A DNA stretch of 40,851 nucleotides from Balneolales bacterium (lineage in GTDB: Bacteria > Bacteroidota > Rhodothermia > Balneolales > Cyclonatronaceae). The notes under the pieces were generated by a model that saw only the letters and a program-made list of their open reading frames with translations, did not search any database and was not told the origin of the DNA. A program made the position numbers and the translations under genes. The stretch spans positions 1 to 40,851 of the forward strand of contig JAFIET010000029.1 in the NCBI GenBank assembly GCA_020832405.1. The letters run 5' to 3'. Positions 1-8,516 of the stretch are shown one piece after another (position 1 is the stretch's first letter; each line of letters opens with the position of its first letter).

Positions 1-1023
1 GCCGATACCGGCGAAGTAATGGGCTGCGCGCTGAAGGCGCACACAAGCTGCATGTTTGGCACGGCAAAGTCTGGATGCTATCTGGGGATGGGCCCAGAGC
101 TGAGCGGCCGGCGCCTGCTGTGTCCGCTGCCGTTTCCGGAGCATCTGCTGAGGCAGACCGGCAGCCCCGTGCTCCGAAGCCTTTCCCCCGGGGACAAACC
201 CGAAATTGAGCAGCGTCTGCAGCAGCTGATGCAGGGCAAAACGGTTCATCACAAATATCAGAACGGAAACGTGTATGTGCTGGGCGGCTCGCCGGGCCTC
301 ACCGGCGCGGTAATTATGGCAGCGAAAGCGGCCTGGAGCACGGGCTGCGGCTCGGTTCAGGTTTTCACGACAGCGGAGGTGTCGCCCGCTTACGACGCGC
401 ACTTTGTGGACATCACCCGGAAGATTATCCCCGGCGACGGCAGCGGGCTTTTTAAAGCTGATGCGGTGCGCCCGGTTGCCGAAGTGCTGGAAAAGCGCCC
501 CGGCGTGCTGGTGCTTGGCCCCGGTTTGGGGACCCATCCCGAAACGGCCTCGGCTGTGCGGCAGCTGCTGAGGCTTGTGAAGGTACCCGTTGTGCTCGAT
601 GCCGACGGCTTCCGCGCCCTCGCCGGTCATACCGCGAAACTGCCCGAAAGCCTGCGCCTCATAGTTACGCCGCACCCTGGAGAGCAGGAGCAGCTGCATG
701 GTTTCCGGACGGCGGCGCCAGATCAGCTGCTCGAGGCCCTGGACAGTTTTCCGTGTTCAGAGCACATGGTGTACCTTGCTAAGGGGAGTCCGGCTCTCGC
801 CGGCACCAAAAACGAGATCAGCATAACGGCCTACGACCTGCGGCGCTTTGCACGAACAGGTTTCGGCGATGTGCTCGCGGGCCTGATTGCCGGGATGCTG
901 AGTCAGATTCCTGATACAGCCCTAAACCCCGGCCTGATGCTCGATGTGTGCAGGCTTGCCCTGCTCGAAAGTTATGAGCGGCTTGGCAGGCAGGTGAAGC
1001 CTTCAGCGGGAGGTATGCTTTGA
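1..1023 (+). CDS. nnr: NAD(P)H-hydrate epimerase/dehydratase (NnrE-NnrD fusion), 5' end missing
   Basis: This bifunctional enzyme repairs hydrated NAD(P)H: the N-terminal domain epimerises NAD(P)HX and the C-terminal domain dehydrates it with ATP or ADP. The reading frame is open from base 1, and its first residues (ADTGEV, then VTFG-like CMFGTAKSG) match the end of the YjeF N-terminal domain, so the gene begins outside the window and the ATG at 19 is not its start. The ribokinase-like dehydratase domain follows: YVLGGSPGLTGA, LVLGPGLG, VVLDADGF, LIVTPHPGE and the catalytic-region FGDVLAG. The stop overlaps the start of the VanZ-like gene by 4 bases (TTGA), which suggests translational coupling. 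Confidence in the family is high. Confidence 0.93.
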   Translation, partial: ADTGEVMGCALKAHTSCMFGTAKSGCYLGMGPELSGRRLLCPLPFPEHLLRQTGSPVLRSLSPGDKPEIEQRLQQLMQGKTVHHKYQNGNVYVLGGSPGLTGAVIMAAKAAWSTGCGSVQVFTTAEVSPAYDAHFVDITRKIIPGDGSGLFKADAVRPVAEVLEKRPGVLVLGPGLGTHPETASAVRQLLRLVKVPVVLDADGFRALAGHTAKLPESLRLIVTPHPGEQEQLHGFRTAAPDQLLEALDSFPCSEHMVYLAKGSPALAGTKNEISITAYDLRRFARTGFGDVLAGLIAGMLSQIPDTALNPGLMLDVCRLALLESYERLGRQVKPSAGGML

Positions 1024-1448
1024 AACTGCACGAATTTCTTAAGCAGATATCACCTGTGTTGCCCCTGTTGCTGTTTGGATGGATGATTCTCGCAATGTAT
1101 TTAACCCTGTTTCCGGGGGATATGCTGGTTTCAGCGGCCCGCTGGGGAAATCCCAAACTCGGGCACGTAATTTTGTTCGGGGGATGGACCTTCCTTTTTG
1201 GTATGAACATGATGGTTTTTTTTAACAAACCCCGTTTCCCTGTTTTTCTGATGATCCTTATAGGAATTATTTTTGGGGCAATAGTTGAATTGATGCAGTT
1301 TGCGATGCCTTACGGGCGTAGCGGAATGGTGTCAGATATAGGATATAATGCTGTAGGTGCGTCGCTTGCCGGACTTATGCTTTGGTTTTACCGCTCTAAA
1401 TTTATTCCCGCAGAATCACTAAATCCAAAAAAAACAGATTCAAATTAG
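1020..1448 (+). CDS. VanZ-like integral membrane protein
   Basis: This 142-residue protein has four predicted membrane helices, roughly at residues 13-32, 47-67, 73-92 and 108-126. The VanZ-family pattern is present: GHVILFGGW in helix 2, then ELMQF, GR, SDIGYN and a closing G-A-S-L-A-G helix. VanZ gives low-level teicoplanin resistance in some Gram-positive bacteria, but most homologues have no known role, and nothing here points to glycopeptide resistance. The start is a TTG at 1020 that overlaps the stop of the upstream nnr gene; no ATG in this frame would keep the first helix. It is probably co-transcribed with nnr. Confidence 0.8.
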   Translation: MKLHEFLKQISPVLPLLLFGWMILAMYLTLFPGDMLVSAARWGNPKLGHVILFGGWTFLFGMNMMVFFNKPRFPVFLMILIGIIFGAIVELMQFAMPYGRSGMVSDIGYNAVGASLAGLMLWFYRSKFIPAESLNPKKTDSN

Positions 1449-1621
1449 AGCATGTATCGCTTCTGTTCAGCTGCTTAATCTATTAATCACATGCGGATAA
1501 TGCTGTTTAATAAGAGCTTATGAGCGGTTTTTTTATTCTGAAATAATCAGGCATTATTTGTGTTTTGATAAATATGCAGTATATTCAACGACGTTTACTC
1601 AACTAACTCTATCGAATTGTC

Positions 1622-2278
1622 ATGGGTCCAAAGAAAAAACCGGAAAAAGATTTACGCAAAGATTATCAGATTACACTGCAAAGCAGTCTTGTAATTGCTC
1701 TTCTTGTTGCGGTCGGCTTGTTTAAATTCAATGTCGATTTCGGCGGCGAGTTTGTAATTGAGCAGATTGACCGAATTGAGCTCGAAATTGAAGACATCAT
1801 TCAAACTGAAATAATCGAGACTCCTCCGCCCCCGCCGCGTCCGCCGGTTCCCATTGAAGTACCAGACGATGCCATCATCGATGATGATCTTCTCGATATG
1901 GATGCCTTCCTTGATATGGACGCCGGTTTCGACGCACCACCACCACCACCACCGCCAGCAGATGATTTCGAAGACGAAATCTTCGTAGTTGTGGAAAACA
2001 TGCCCGAAATGATCGGCGGTCAGGCTGCCCTCTATGACGCACTTCGTTACCCCGATATGGCACGACGTGCAGGAATCGAAGGCCGGGTAATTATTCAGTT
2101 TATCGTGGATGAGCAGGGCCGGGTTCAAAGCCCGCAGGTAGTCCGCAGCGCTGGTGCCGGTGGCCTCGACGAAGCTGCTGTTGCAGCTATCTCACAGATG
2201 CGCTTCACACCGGGTATGCAGCGTGGTCGTCCGGTACGCGTACAGATGACGCAGCCGGTTATTTTCCGCCTTCAGTAA
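1622..2278 (+). CDS. TonB-like energy-transducing protein
   Basis: This is a 218-residue TonB-family protein. A short basic cytoplasmic tail (KKKPEKDLRKD) leads into one membrane helix at about 19-36. A periplasmic linker then holds two proline runs (about 68-77 and 106-112) separated by a strongly acidic stretch rich in Asp and Met. The C-terminal TonB domain at about 126-218 shows PDMARRAGIEGRVIIQF, DEQGRV and MRFTPGMQRGRPV, as in Bacteroidota TonB homologues. It should couple the proton-motive force, through ExbB/ExbD, to outer-membrane transporters; neither partner nor a TonB-dependent receptor is in the window. It stands alone, followed by a strong terminator. The acidic linker differs from the Pro-Lys linker of E. 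coli TonB. Confidence 0.88.
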   Translation: MGPKKKPEKDLRKDYQITLQSSLVIALLVAVGLFKFNVDFGGEFVIEQIDRIELEIEDIIQTEIIETPPPPPRPPVPIEVPDDAIIDDDLLDMDAFLDMDAGFDAPPPPPPPADDFEDEIFVVVENMPEMIGGQAALYDALRYPDMARRAGIEGRVIIQFIVDEQGRVQSPQVVRSAGAGGLDEAAVAAISQMRFTPGMQRGRPVRVQMTQPVIFRLQ

Positions 2279-2300
2279 TTTCCTTATCTGACCAACAAAA

Positions 2301-2333
2301 AAAGCTGCTTCCGAAAGGAAGCAGCTTTTTTTA
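2301..2333. terminator. Bidirectional intrinsic terminator after tonB
   Basis: A perfect 12-bp stem (AAAGCTGCTTCC with its complement) closes on a GAAA loop and is flanked by an A-run and a T-run. It lies between the TonB-like gene on the plus strand and the NUDIX gene on the minus strand, and could end transcription from both sides. Confidence 0.9.
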
Positions 2334-2432
2334 TGCCATGAAGCCGAAGAAGCTGTGTTTAGGATAGAGAGGGAAGCTGAAAAGCCGAACTCAGCCGGGC
2401 CGAAGGGTGCAGCTGCGACACAGCCGGCCGTT

Positions 2433-2873
2433 TCAGCTCAGGTTTCCTTCATCAAAAATAGAAGCGAAGCGGTTTAGTACTTCTTTCAGGTTTTCGAATC
2501 CGGCAATTTCACGGGCGCGCTTCAGCTCAATCCAGCAGACTTTTGTGATGCCTTCGTCAGTTTGGGGACTGAACTTTTTGGCGTTCGTCTGCATGGCGTA
2601 CCACCAGGTTGTTTTCTCGAAATCGCCCCATTTGTCGGTGTATTGGTGCAGCGTTGTTCCAAGCTCCGCTTTTATTTTGGGCAGGGGGCACCCGGTCTCT
2701 TCCGACACTTCCCGCGCGGCACATTCCGGGATGCTTTCGCCTTTGTCGAGCTTGCCCTTGGGCAAATCCCAGACGTCGTTGCGGTAAATCATGAGGACGT
2801 GCGGTTTTCCGTCGATCTGCGTGAATACAACGCCACCGGCTGCGGTAACGGGCTTGTAAACGGTTTCGGACAT
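2433..2873 (-). CDS. NUDIX hydrolase
   Basis: This 146-residue NUDIX hydrolase cleaves a nucleoside diphosphate linked to another group; its substrate cannot be read from the sequence. The complete NUDIX box lies at residues 40-62: G, five residues, E46, seven residues, then R54-E55-V-x-E58-E59-x-G61. The preceding TAAGGVVF and WDLPKGK segments are typical of the fold, and the overall shape resembles the Ap4A or housecleaning group. The reading frame runs further upstream, but that part overlaps the DUF1844 gene. The ATG at 2873, five bases after that gene's stop at 2878, gives a normal N-terminus and is preferred. The two genes are probably one transcript. Confidence 0.87.
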   Translation of the reverse strand: MSETVYKPVTAAGGVVFTQIDGKPHVLMIYRNDVWDLPKGKLDKGESIPECAAREVSEETGCPLPKIKAELGTTLHQYTDKWGDFEKTTWWYAMQTNAKKFSPQTDEGITKVCWIELKRAREIAGFENLKEVLNRFASIFDEGNLS

Positions 2874-2877
2874 AAGC

Positions 2878-3219
2878 TCAGTTTTCTTCTGTTTTGCCGG
2901 GAAAACCGATATCGCTGTCCGCTTTTTTTGCCTCTTCTTCAGCAACAAGCGTGCTGAGCTTCCCGCTTAATTTTGTGTAGAGGCTTTCCAGGTATTCACT
3001 TGTATCGCTGTTGAGGTTGCCGCTCGTGTAGGCCCGCAACATTTGAAGGGTATCGACTGCGAAACGGGCCGACTTCAGGTCCACTTCTTTCTGATTGTGT
3101 ACGGGGTTGGGCAGCTCGCCCATGTTCATCGAAGCGATTTTTTCGTACTGCTGAAGCAGCATCATAAACAGCAGCATGTGCTTTTTTTCTTCAGGCAGTT
3201 CTTTTAGAGGGAGTTCCAT
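2878..3219 (-). CDS. DUF1844 family protein
   Basis: This small cytoplasmic helical protein (113 residues) belongs to DUF1844, whose function is unknown. The family pattern is visible: a hydrophobic first helix (HMLLFMMLLQQYEKIA), MGELPNPVHNQKEVDL, then SARFAVDTLQMLRAYTSGNL and a C-terminal helix ending in an acidic, disordered-looking tail. The frame continues upstream for 25 codons with no family similarity, so the ATG at 3219 (MELPLKEL) is taken as the start. It lies directly upstream of the NUDIX gene and is probably co-transcribed with it. Confidence 0.75.
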   Translation of the reverse strand: MELPLKELPEEKKHMLLFMMLLQQYEKIASMNMGELPNPVHNQKEVDLKSARFAVDTLQMLRAYTSGNLNSDTSEYLESLYTKLSGKLSTLVAEEEAKKADSDIGFPGKTEEN

Positions 3220-3380
3220 ACAGCTTTGAAGCTTAATTTTGTATTTTAAAAAGTTTACCGGAAAGCGGGACCCCGGGCCGGTTCCGCTCAGCAATTAATT
3301 AATTTGAATGTGAATATACCGATTTGCAGCAAGTGATGCCCGAATGGCTGCAGTCCGGTTTTAACGATCCTTAATTCTAT

Positions 3381-4589
3381 ATGATAACAATTAAACCTTT
3401 CCGCGCCTGGCGGCCTGAACCCCAACAAGCAGCACGTGTAGCCTGCGTACCGTATGATGTAATCAATGCGGAGGAGGCAAGGAGCCTTGCCGGGGGGCTG
3501 CCCGAAAGTTTTCTGCATGTTATCAGGCCGGAAATAAATTTCACAGAAAGTATTGACGAGCACGCCGACGAAGTTTATGCGGCCGGTGCTGAAAAACTTA
3601 AAGAGATGTGCAGCAGCGGGTTACTTATTCAGGAAGCAGAGCCGGCACTGTATGTGTACCGGCTTGTCTGGAAGGGCCGCTCGCAAACAGGGCTTTTTAC
3701 CTGCGTGAGCGTTGCCGATTATGATGCTGACCTCATCCTCAAGCATGAACTCACCCGGCCTGATAAAGAAGACGACCGCACACGCCACATCCGGGAGCAG
3801 CAGGCGCACGCCGAGCCGGTGATGCTCAGCTGCCACGAAACCGACGAAATCACGGCCCTGCTCGCGGCGGCGGAATCTGCCGAACCGCTCTTCGACTTCA
3901 CCGCGCCAGACGGCGTGCAGCACACCATCTGGAAGCAGCCGGCAGCCGGCGAACTGTACCGGGCGTTTTCGGCACTGCCGGCGCTGTATGTAGCCGACGG
4001 GCATCACCGGTGCAAAAGTGCCTCACGGCTCGTTGAGCACATGCGGGAAACCAACCCAAACCACACCGGCGAAGAAGAATACAATTTTTTCCCGGCTGTG
4101 ATTTTCCCCAAGAATCAGATGGAGATCCTGCCCTATAACCGCGTAATCCACAAAGCGGATGCGGCCGCTTTTGAGCACTTCCGTTCTGAGATGAAGCTGA
4201 AGCCGACCGATAATCCGGTTCCCGGCAAAAAGGGCGATGTTTGCGTTTATTACAGGGGAAGCTGGTACACCTTCACCCTGCCGCAGCCGGGAGCTGCTGA
4301 CCCCGTGAGCCTGCTGGATGCCGCCCGTTTGCAGCAGTTTGTCTTTGAGCCTTATTTCGGAATCGGTAACCCGCGCACCGACGCCAATATTTCCTTTATC
4401 GGAGGAATCCGCGGCACGGCAGAGCTTGAAAAGCTTGTTGACAGCGGTAAAGCCGCGCTGGGCTTCAGTGTGTACCCGACCGGGATGCAGGAGCTGATGG
4501 ATGTTTCCGATGCAGGCCTGCTCATGCCGCCAAAGTCGACCTGGTTCGAGCCCAAGCTGCGCTCCGGCCTGCTCGTACATCTGTTTTAG
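3381..4589 (+). CDS. DUF1015 family protein
   Basis: This 402-residue protein belongs to DUF1015, whose biochemical role is not established. Recognisable blocks are the N-terminal IKPFRAWRP, VPYDVINAEEAR, FLHVIRPE, then KHELTRPDKEDDR, LYVADGHHRCKSA in the middle, and FFPAVIFPKNQMEILPYNRV. The ADGHHR segment is the most striking conserved site and looks like a catalytic or metal-binding centre; that is inference. In many bacteria this family sits beside serine-biosynthesis genes, and here serC follows 119 bases downstream on the same strand. A link to serine or phosphohydroxypyruvate metabolism is therefore plausible but unproven. There is no serA between them. Confidence 0.85.
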   Translation: MITIKPFRAWRPEPQQAARVACVPYDVINAEEARSLAGGLPESFLHVIRPEINFTESIDEHADEVYAAGAEKLKEMCSSGLLIQEAEPALYVYRLVWKGRSQTGLFTCVSVADYDADLILKHELTRPDKEDDRTRHIREQQAHAEPVMLSCHETDEITALLAAAESAEPLFDFTAPDGVQHTIWKQPAAGELYRAFSALPALYVADGHHRCKSASRLVEHMRETNPNHTGEEEYNFFPAVIFPKNQMEILPYNRVIHKADAAAFEHFRSEMKLKPTDNPVPGKKGDVCVYYRGSWYTFTLPQPGAADPVSLLDAARLQQFVFEPYFGIGNPRTDANISFIGGIRGTAELEKLVDSGKAALGFSVYPTGMQELMDVSDAGLLMPPKSTWFEPKLRSGLLVHLF

Positions 4590-4708
4590 GCTTCGTCATC
4601 CCCCGACGGGAGAAAAAAGCCGGGGAAAACCGGACAGCCCGGACCCGGCATCTTTACTTATTATTTGACACAGAACACATCACCCTACAAAAATATTTAA
4701 ACCAAGCT

Positions 4709-5779
4709 ATGACACGCGCACACAATTTTAGTGCAGGACCCGCCGTGCTTCCGCTGGAAGTACTGAAGGAAGCACAACAGGAATTTCTGGATTTTGCCGG
4801 CTCCGGCTCGTCCGTAATCGAGCTCAGCCACCGCGGCCCCGAATATGTGGAAGTTGACCGTCAGGCGCAGGAACGCCTCAAACGCATTTTGGGCCTGGGC
4901 GAAGACTTCGAAATTCTCTTTTTACAGGGCGGTGCAAGCCATCAGTTTATGATGGTGCCATTCAACTTTTTGGGCACCTCCCAAACCGCCGATTACATCA
5001 ACACCGGCACCTGGTCGAAAAAAGCAATCAAGGAAGCCAAACTGTTTGGGCGTGTAAATGTGGCCTATTCATCAGAAGAGCTGAATTTCAGCCGCGTACC
5101 CGAGAGCAGCGAACTGAAGCTCACGCCTGAGGCTGAGTACGTGCACTTCACGTCTAACAACACCATTTTTGGTACGCAGTTTCGCAAAGAGCCCGAAACC
5201 AATGGCGTGCCCCTGGTTTGTGACGCCTCCTCAGACTTCCTGAGCCGTCCGCTGGACGTAAGCCGGTACGGCCTCATTTACGCCGGTGCGCAGAAAAATG
5301 CGGGCCCTGCGGGACTCACCATCGTGATCGTCCGGAAAGACTTTCTCGCAAAAGGCAAAAAGGAAGGCATCCCAACCATTCTGAACTACAACACCCATGT
5401 GGGCACTATGTTCAACACGCCGCCGGTTTTCGGGGTGTACATGTTCAACAAGGTACTGGCCTGGATTGAAGCAAACGGCGGTCTTGCCGCGATGGAAGCC
5501 CGCAATGCGGCTAAAGCAAAGCTGCTCTATGATGAGATTGATGCCGACGACTTCTACATGGGCACGACTGAAGCTGCATCGCGCTCGCACATGAACGTTA
5601 CTTTCCGCCTGAAGGATGAAAGCCTGACCAAGACGTTCCTCGCCGAAGCAGAGAGCCGCAACCTCAAGGGCCTGAAAGGGCACCGCAGCGTGGGCGGCTT
5701 CCGGGCAAGCATCTACAATGCCTGCGAGCCGGAAAGCGTGGAAGCCCTCACAGCCTTCATGAAGGAATTCCGCCGGTAA
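4709..5779 (+). CDS. serC: Phosphoserine aminotransferase
   Basis: SerC converts 3-phosphohydroxypyruvate and glutamate to phosphoserine and 2-oxoglutarate in serine synthesis, and can also serve the pyridoxal phosphate pathway. At 356 residues it has the usual length. It opens with HNFSAGPAVLP, has the LQGGASHQF phosphate-binding segment, and carries the PLP-binding lysine K196 in YAGAQKNAGP. The C-terminal KGHRSVGGFRASIYNA stretch completes the fold. The ATG at 4709 gives the standard N-terminus. A strong terminator follows. The paired DUF1015 gene upstream is probably in the same transcript. No serA or serB is in the window. Confidence 0.97.
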   Translation: MTRAHNFSAGPAVLPLEVLKEAQQEFLDFAGSGSSVIELSHRGPEYVEVDRQAQERLKRILGLGEDFEILFLQGGASHQFMMVPFNFLGTSQTADYINTGTWSKKAIKEAKLFGRVNVAYSSEELNFSRVPESSELKLTPEAEYVHFTSNNTIFGTQFRKEPETNGVPLVCDASSDFLSRPLDVSRYGLIYAGAQKNAGPAGLTIVIVRKDFLAKGKKEGIPTILNYNTHVGTMFNTPPVFGVYMFNKVLAWIEANGGLAAMEARNAAKAKLLYDEIDADDFYMGTTEAASRSHMNVTFRLKDESLTKTFLAEAESRNLKGLKGHRSVGGFRASIYNACEPESVEALTAFMKEFRR

Positions 5780-5812
5780 ATCCGAAACGGATTTTTAGGG
5801 ATGAGATGACAT

Positions 5813-5848
5813 AAAAAGCCCCGGAACCACTGGTCCCGGGGCTTTTTT
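5813..5848 (+). terminator. Intrinsic terminator after serC
   Basis: A GCCCCGG / CCGGGGC stem (5818-5824 and 5836-5842) is extended by flanking A and T runs and followed by six T. It separates serC from the convergent outer-membrane protein gene and may act in both directions. Confidence 0.88.
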
Positions 5849-5873
5849 GGTATTAATGAAAATGCGGGGTTAC

Positions 5874-7052
5874 TCAGAAGCGGTAGGTGAAGCGCGCGTA
5901 GAAATCACTGATTTTACGGCTTTCTGATGCCGTGACCGGTTTGTAGAGATCCGTGCGGTAACGGATGCGCCACTCGAAATTGAGGGTGCTGCTGATGATG
6001 AAACGGTGCCGGAATTCGGCCATGGTTGTGTTTCCGCTGAAGCTTGAAGATACCAGCCAGTGCGGCTCGGTTTCGCCGTAGAGCACCCCAAACAAATGGC
6101 GCGGCAGCACTTCGTTGGCGTAGGCCGAAACCTGCCAGCCCGTAGCGGCACCGCCGATAAAGGTGCGGTCGCTGCTGATGCCGCCTGTTACGGTTTCAAC
6201 CTTTGGCGCATTGGGTACGATACCCAGCTCGCCCCCGGCCCAGAATTCACCCTGAGCAGGACTCAGCGGCAGGCGCATCATCGCGCGCCCGGTGATGGCG
6301 GTATAGCCCTTTAGGGAACCGCCTTCAGAGATCACATCTGAAGTATGGGAGACGCTCAGCTCGCGCTGTACCCAAAGTCCGTTGGTGTTGCGGTGCTCAG
6401 CATTAAAAAACCACGAAAGCCGCGCGCCGTCGGGCTGAAAGCTCATGGGGCTTCGTGCGGCGTGTGTGCTGCCCTTAGTACCGTTTCGGCTCAGGATACC
6501 GTGAAGCCGCCAGTTTGGGTGCACATCCCAGCGCAGCCAGAGCCCGTCGGTGTGTGAAATACTGAGGTTCGCAGCGTAGTAACGGTCAAGTCCTTTGGGG
6601 ATGAAACCCGCCAGTGCGAAACGCCCCTGAAAGCGCCCTGCCCGCAGCTGTAGTTTTGGGGTGATGCTGTAAGAGGCGAAAATCTCATCGAAGGTAGCGG
6701 TACCGGCCGGATAGCTGCCGCTGCCGGGGGTGTGATCCTGAAAAACAAAGCTGAAATCTCCCTGATTATCTGCTACCCGAACGGCGAGCCGCGCCTGCAG
6801 GTAAAAGTCGGGGGTAAAGGTGAGCCGGCTGCCGAGGTGCAGCCGCGCATTGATTGCAGAAACATTCCCGCTGCTGCCGTCCCTTTCCGTTGTAGAAACG
6901 GTGGTGAAAACGGGTCTGAAGGCGCCGTAAACCTGAAGCTGCGGATTAAATGCCGGGGAGTCCGAACCGGTGCTGCCGGTCTGTGCCTGAGAAATAAGCG
7001 GCGTGAAAAGAAGGACAGTTAAAGAAAGGAAAAACAAAATTTTGGGAATCAT
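5874..7052 (-). CDS. Outer-membrane beta-barrel protein of unknown function
   Basis: This is a secreted protein of about 392 residues with a Sec signal peptide (hydrophobic core ILFFLSLTVLLF, cleavage near SQA-Q). The mature part consists of alternating short amphipathic strands, for example LQLRAGRFQGRFA and FEWRIRYRTDLY, and ends in phenylalanine (YARFTYRF), the usual outer-membrane beta-barrel signature. The repeated aromatic strands resemble porin or phosphate-selective-porin-like barrels, but I recognise no specific family. The frame could begin at a TTG (7070); the ATG at 7052 places a clean signal peptide at the N-terminus and is preferred. There is no partner gene nearby, so its substrate is unknown. 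Confidence 0.72.
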   Translation of the reverse strand: MIPKILFFLSLTVLLFTPLISQAQTGSTGSDSPAFNPQLQVYGAFRPVFTTVSTTERDGSSGNVSAINARLHLGSRLTFTPDFYLQARLAVRVADNQGDFSFVFQDHTPGSGSYPAGTATFDEIFASYSITPKLQLRAGRFQGRFALAGFIPKGLDRYYAANLSISHTDGLWLRWDVHPNWRLHGILSRNGTKGSTHAARSPMSFQPDGARLSWFFNAEHRNTNGLWVQRELSVSHTSDVISEGGSLKGYTAITGRAMMRLPLSPAQGEFWAGGELGIVPNAPKVETVTGGISSDRTFIGGAATGWQVSAYANEVLPRHLFGVLYGETEPHWLVSSSFSGNTTMAEFRHRFIISSTLNFEWRIRYRTDLYKPVTASESRKISDFYARFTYRF

Positions 7053-7131
7053 GGCCTTTTGTATAATCAAAAATCAAAATGAGAAAATAAATCTAACCTC
7101 AAGGTAAGGATTTGCGCCAGGAATTATTATC

Positions 7132-7165
7132 AAAAAAAAAGCCGCCTCTGCAAAGCAGAGGCGGC
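7132..7165 (-). terminator. Intrinsic terminator of the cold-shock gene
   Basis: The 10-bp perfect stem GCCGCCTCTG / CAGAGGCGGC (7141-7150 and 7156-7165) has a five-base loop. On the minus strand it is followed by nine T, the classical form for ending the cold-shock transcript. Confidence 0.93.
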
Positions 7166-7191
7166 CGGAAAATTAAGCTTGAGAAGAACCC

Positions 7192-7404
7192 TTATTCAGG
7201 ATTTACGTTCTCAGCCTGAAGTCCTTTGGAGCTTTGTGTTACATTCATTGTAACGTATTGACCTTCCTTAAGGGTTTTGAAGCCTGGAAGATTGATAGCG
7301 CTATGATGTACAAAGACATCCGGGCCGTTTTCTTGTTCGATAAATCCAAAGCCTTTATCATCGTTAAACCATTTAACGCGGCCGGATACTTGTTCTGCTG
7401 ACAT
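7192..7404 (-). CDS. Cold-shock domain protein (CspA family)
   Basis: This 70-residue single cold-shock domain binds single-stranded RNA and DNA and acts as an RNA chaperone. It starts [18 protein letters not shown], with RNP1 (KGFGFI, residues 17-22) and RNP2 (VFVHH, about 30-34) intact, and ends in the typical GLQAENV strand. The frame is open for 23 more codons upstream, but the ATG at 7404 gives the standard family N-terminus; the upstream part probably belongs to the 5' leader. A long leader is common for csp genes. The gene is followed by a strong terminator and is monocistronic. Confidence 0.95.
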   Translation of the reverse strand: MSAEQVSGRVKWFNDDKGFGFIEQENGPDVFVHHSAINLPGFKTLKEGQYVTMNVTQSSKGLQAENVNPE

Positions 7405-7717
7405 AATTACTAAAATTTGTGTTGTAAAATATTGCGGATACAATCTTGAAGCATACTCTGTACATTTATACATCTTAAGCGTTACAAAATTGCTTACCTA
7501 AATTACTCTTTTTATGGTCTAAAACAAAAAGTATTTGAGCTCCTGCCGCTAAAGCAACTAAAAACATCTATTAAAGCAGTTGGGAGCGGTATTTGCAATA
7601 TGATTATTATATTTTTGGACTCCAAAAAGAGGTTTGTCAGGTGAACGTTTTGGGAATGCGGGCGTCTAAAGTGGCGTAATCAGATAACATTTCTCATCCT
7701 TCAACAGGAGTTAAGCT
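7405..7717. other. Divergent intergenic region between csp and the Spy-like gene
   Basis: This 313-base AT-rich stretch must hold the promoters of the csp gene (minus) and the Spy-like gene (plus). A TAnnTTTG-like box occurs at 7610-7617, but the nearest TTTG (7592-7595) is only 14 bases away, too close for the known Bacteroidota arrangement, so no promoter is claimed. I see no RNA gene here. Confidence 0.4.
7706..7710 (+). promoter_or_regulatory. Shine-Dalgarno sequence of the Spy-like gene
   Basis: AGGAG lies seven bases before the ATG at 7718. It is notable because most genes in this window lack a clear ribosome binding site, so this gene may be translated strongly. Confidence 0.65.
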
Positions 7718-8491
7718 ATGAAACGAACAATCATTTTAAGTGTAGCCGCCGCCGTTTTGGTACTCTTTGCCGGTTTTGCTGATCTCAGTGCGCAGCAGCG
7801 CGGTCAGTCGGCTCAGTCAGGTAACCGTGGTGCCGACATTCATACTATGGCACTGATTTACGGCAACGAAATTAACCTCACCGAACAGCAGCAGGCTGAG
7901 ATTGCCCGCATTCGCGTTGATTTCCGCCGCGATATGCAGCAGCAGCGCTCTGAGTTTGCCGGTCGGCAGAACCGCCGTGCCCAGGCAGACAACCGCGCCG
8001 CTATGGCGGAAAGACGTACCGATATGCGCACCCGGATCGAAGCAGTACTAACCCCGGCTCAGCTCGAACAGATCGCACAAATCCGCAGTGAGCGCATGGA
8101 TAACCGGCAGGCACAGCAGGATCTGATGCGCACCGCCTACATTGAGGCCGTTGCAGAGGATATGGGGCTTGACGATGCCAAAACCCGGCAGCTTGTAGAA
8201 ATTCATGCAAACTTCCGCGAGGAAATGGCACCCGTACGCGAAGCCATGCAGAATGCCATGCGCACACAGGCAGAAATGAGCGAAACACGGCAGCAGCGGC
8301 AGCGCCTGCAGGTACACCGCGAGCAGCTGAATGAACAAATCCGGGAAGTACTTAGCGAAGAAGAATTCGCGCAGTGGACCGAAGAATGGAATCAGCTGAT
8401 GCCGCAAAACAGGCAGAATATGCAGGGCCGCGTTGACCGGCAGCAGCGGCCGGATGCCCCGGCAGAGCGCAACCGCCGGAACAACCGCTAA
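7718..8491 (+). CDS. Spy/CpxP-like periplasmic protein
   Basis: This 257-residue exported protein has a signal peptide (hydrophobic core about 5-20, cleavage after SAQ near residue 26). The mature part is almost entirely charged, Gln/Arg-rich helix. It shows the Spy/CpxP motif several times: NLTEQQQ at 53-59, VLTPAQLEQ at 110-118, a related GLDDAKTRQL at about 150-159 and VLSEEEFAQW at 211-220, so it looks like two such modules in tandem. Family members act as periplasmic chaperones or as envelope-stress or metal sensors. It precedes an ECF sigma factor, an anti-sigma candidate and a second, tethered Spy-like protein. A hairpin separates it from the sigma gene, so it may be partly uncoupled from them. 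Metal binding cannot be seen directly. Confidence 0.75.
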   Translation: MKRTIILSVAAAVLVLFAGFADLSAQQRGQSAQSGNRGADIHTMALIYGNEINLTEQQQAEIARIRVDFRRDMQQQRSEFAGRQNRRAQADNRAAMAERRTDMRTRIEAVLTPAQLEQIAQIRSERMDNRQAQQDLMRTAYIEAVAEDMGLDDAKTRQLVEIHANFREEMAPVREAMQNAMRTQAEMSETRQQRQRLQVHREQLNEQIREVLSEEEFAQWTEEWNQLMPQNRQNMQGRVDRQQRPDAPAERNRRNNR

Positions 8492-8516
8492 GCTTTATTC
8501 AGTACCTTAAGCCCGG

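Noticed and set aside
840-900. The GFGD sequence in the dehydratase domain as a damaged GTGD motif.
   Set aside because: The E. coli enzyme, as I recall it, has GMGD at this place, so the third position varies and the catalytic Asp is kept.
1170-1192. A TTCGGGGGATGG match inside the VanZ-like gene as another copy of the short repeat.
   Set aside because: It lies within codons for LFGGW, and only 12 bases match, which chance can explain.
1801-2001. Short glycine- and serine-rich frames opposite tonB.
   Set aside because: They are the reverse reading of proline codon runs in the TonB linker.
7592-7617. A TTTG and TAnnTTTG pair upstream of the Spy-like gene as a Bacteroidota promoter.
   Set aside because: Only 14 bases separate the boxes, while the known spacing is about 19-21, and AT-rich DNA gives many chance matches.
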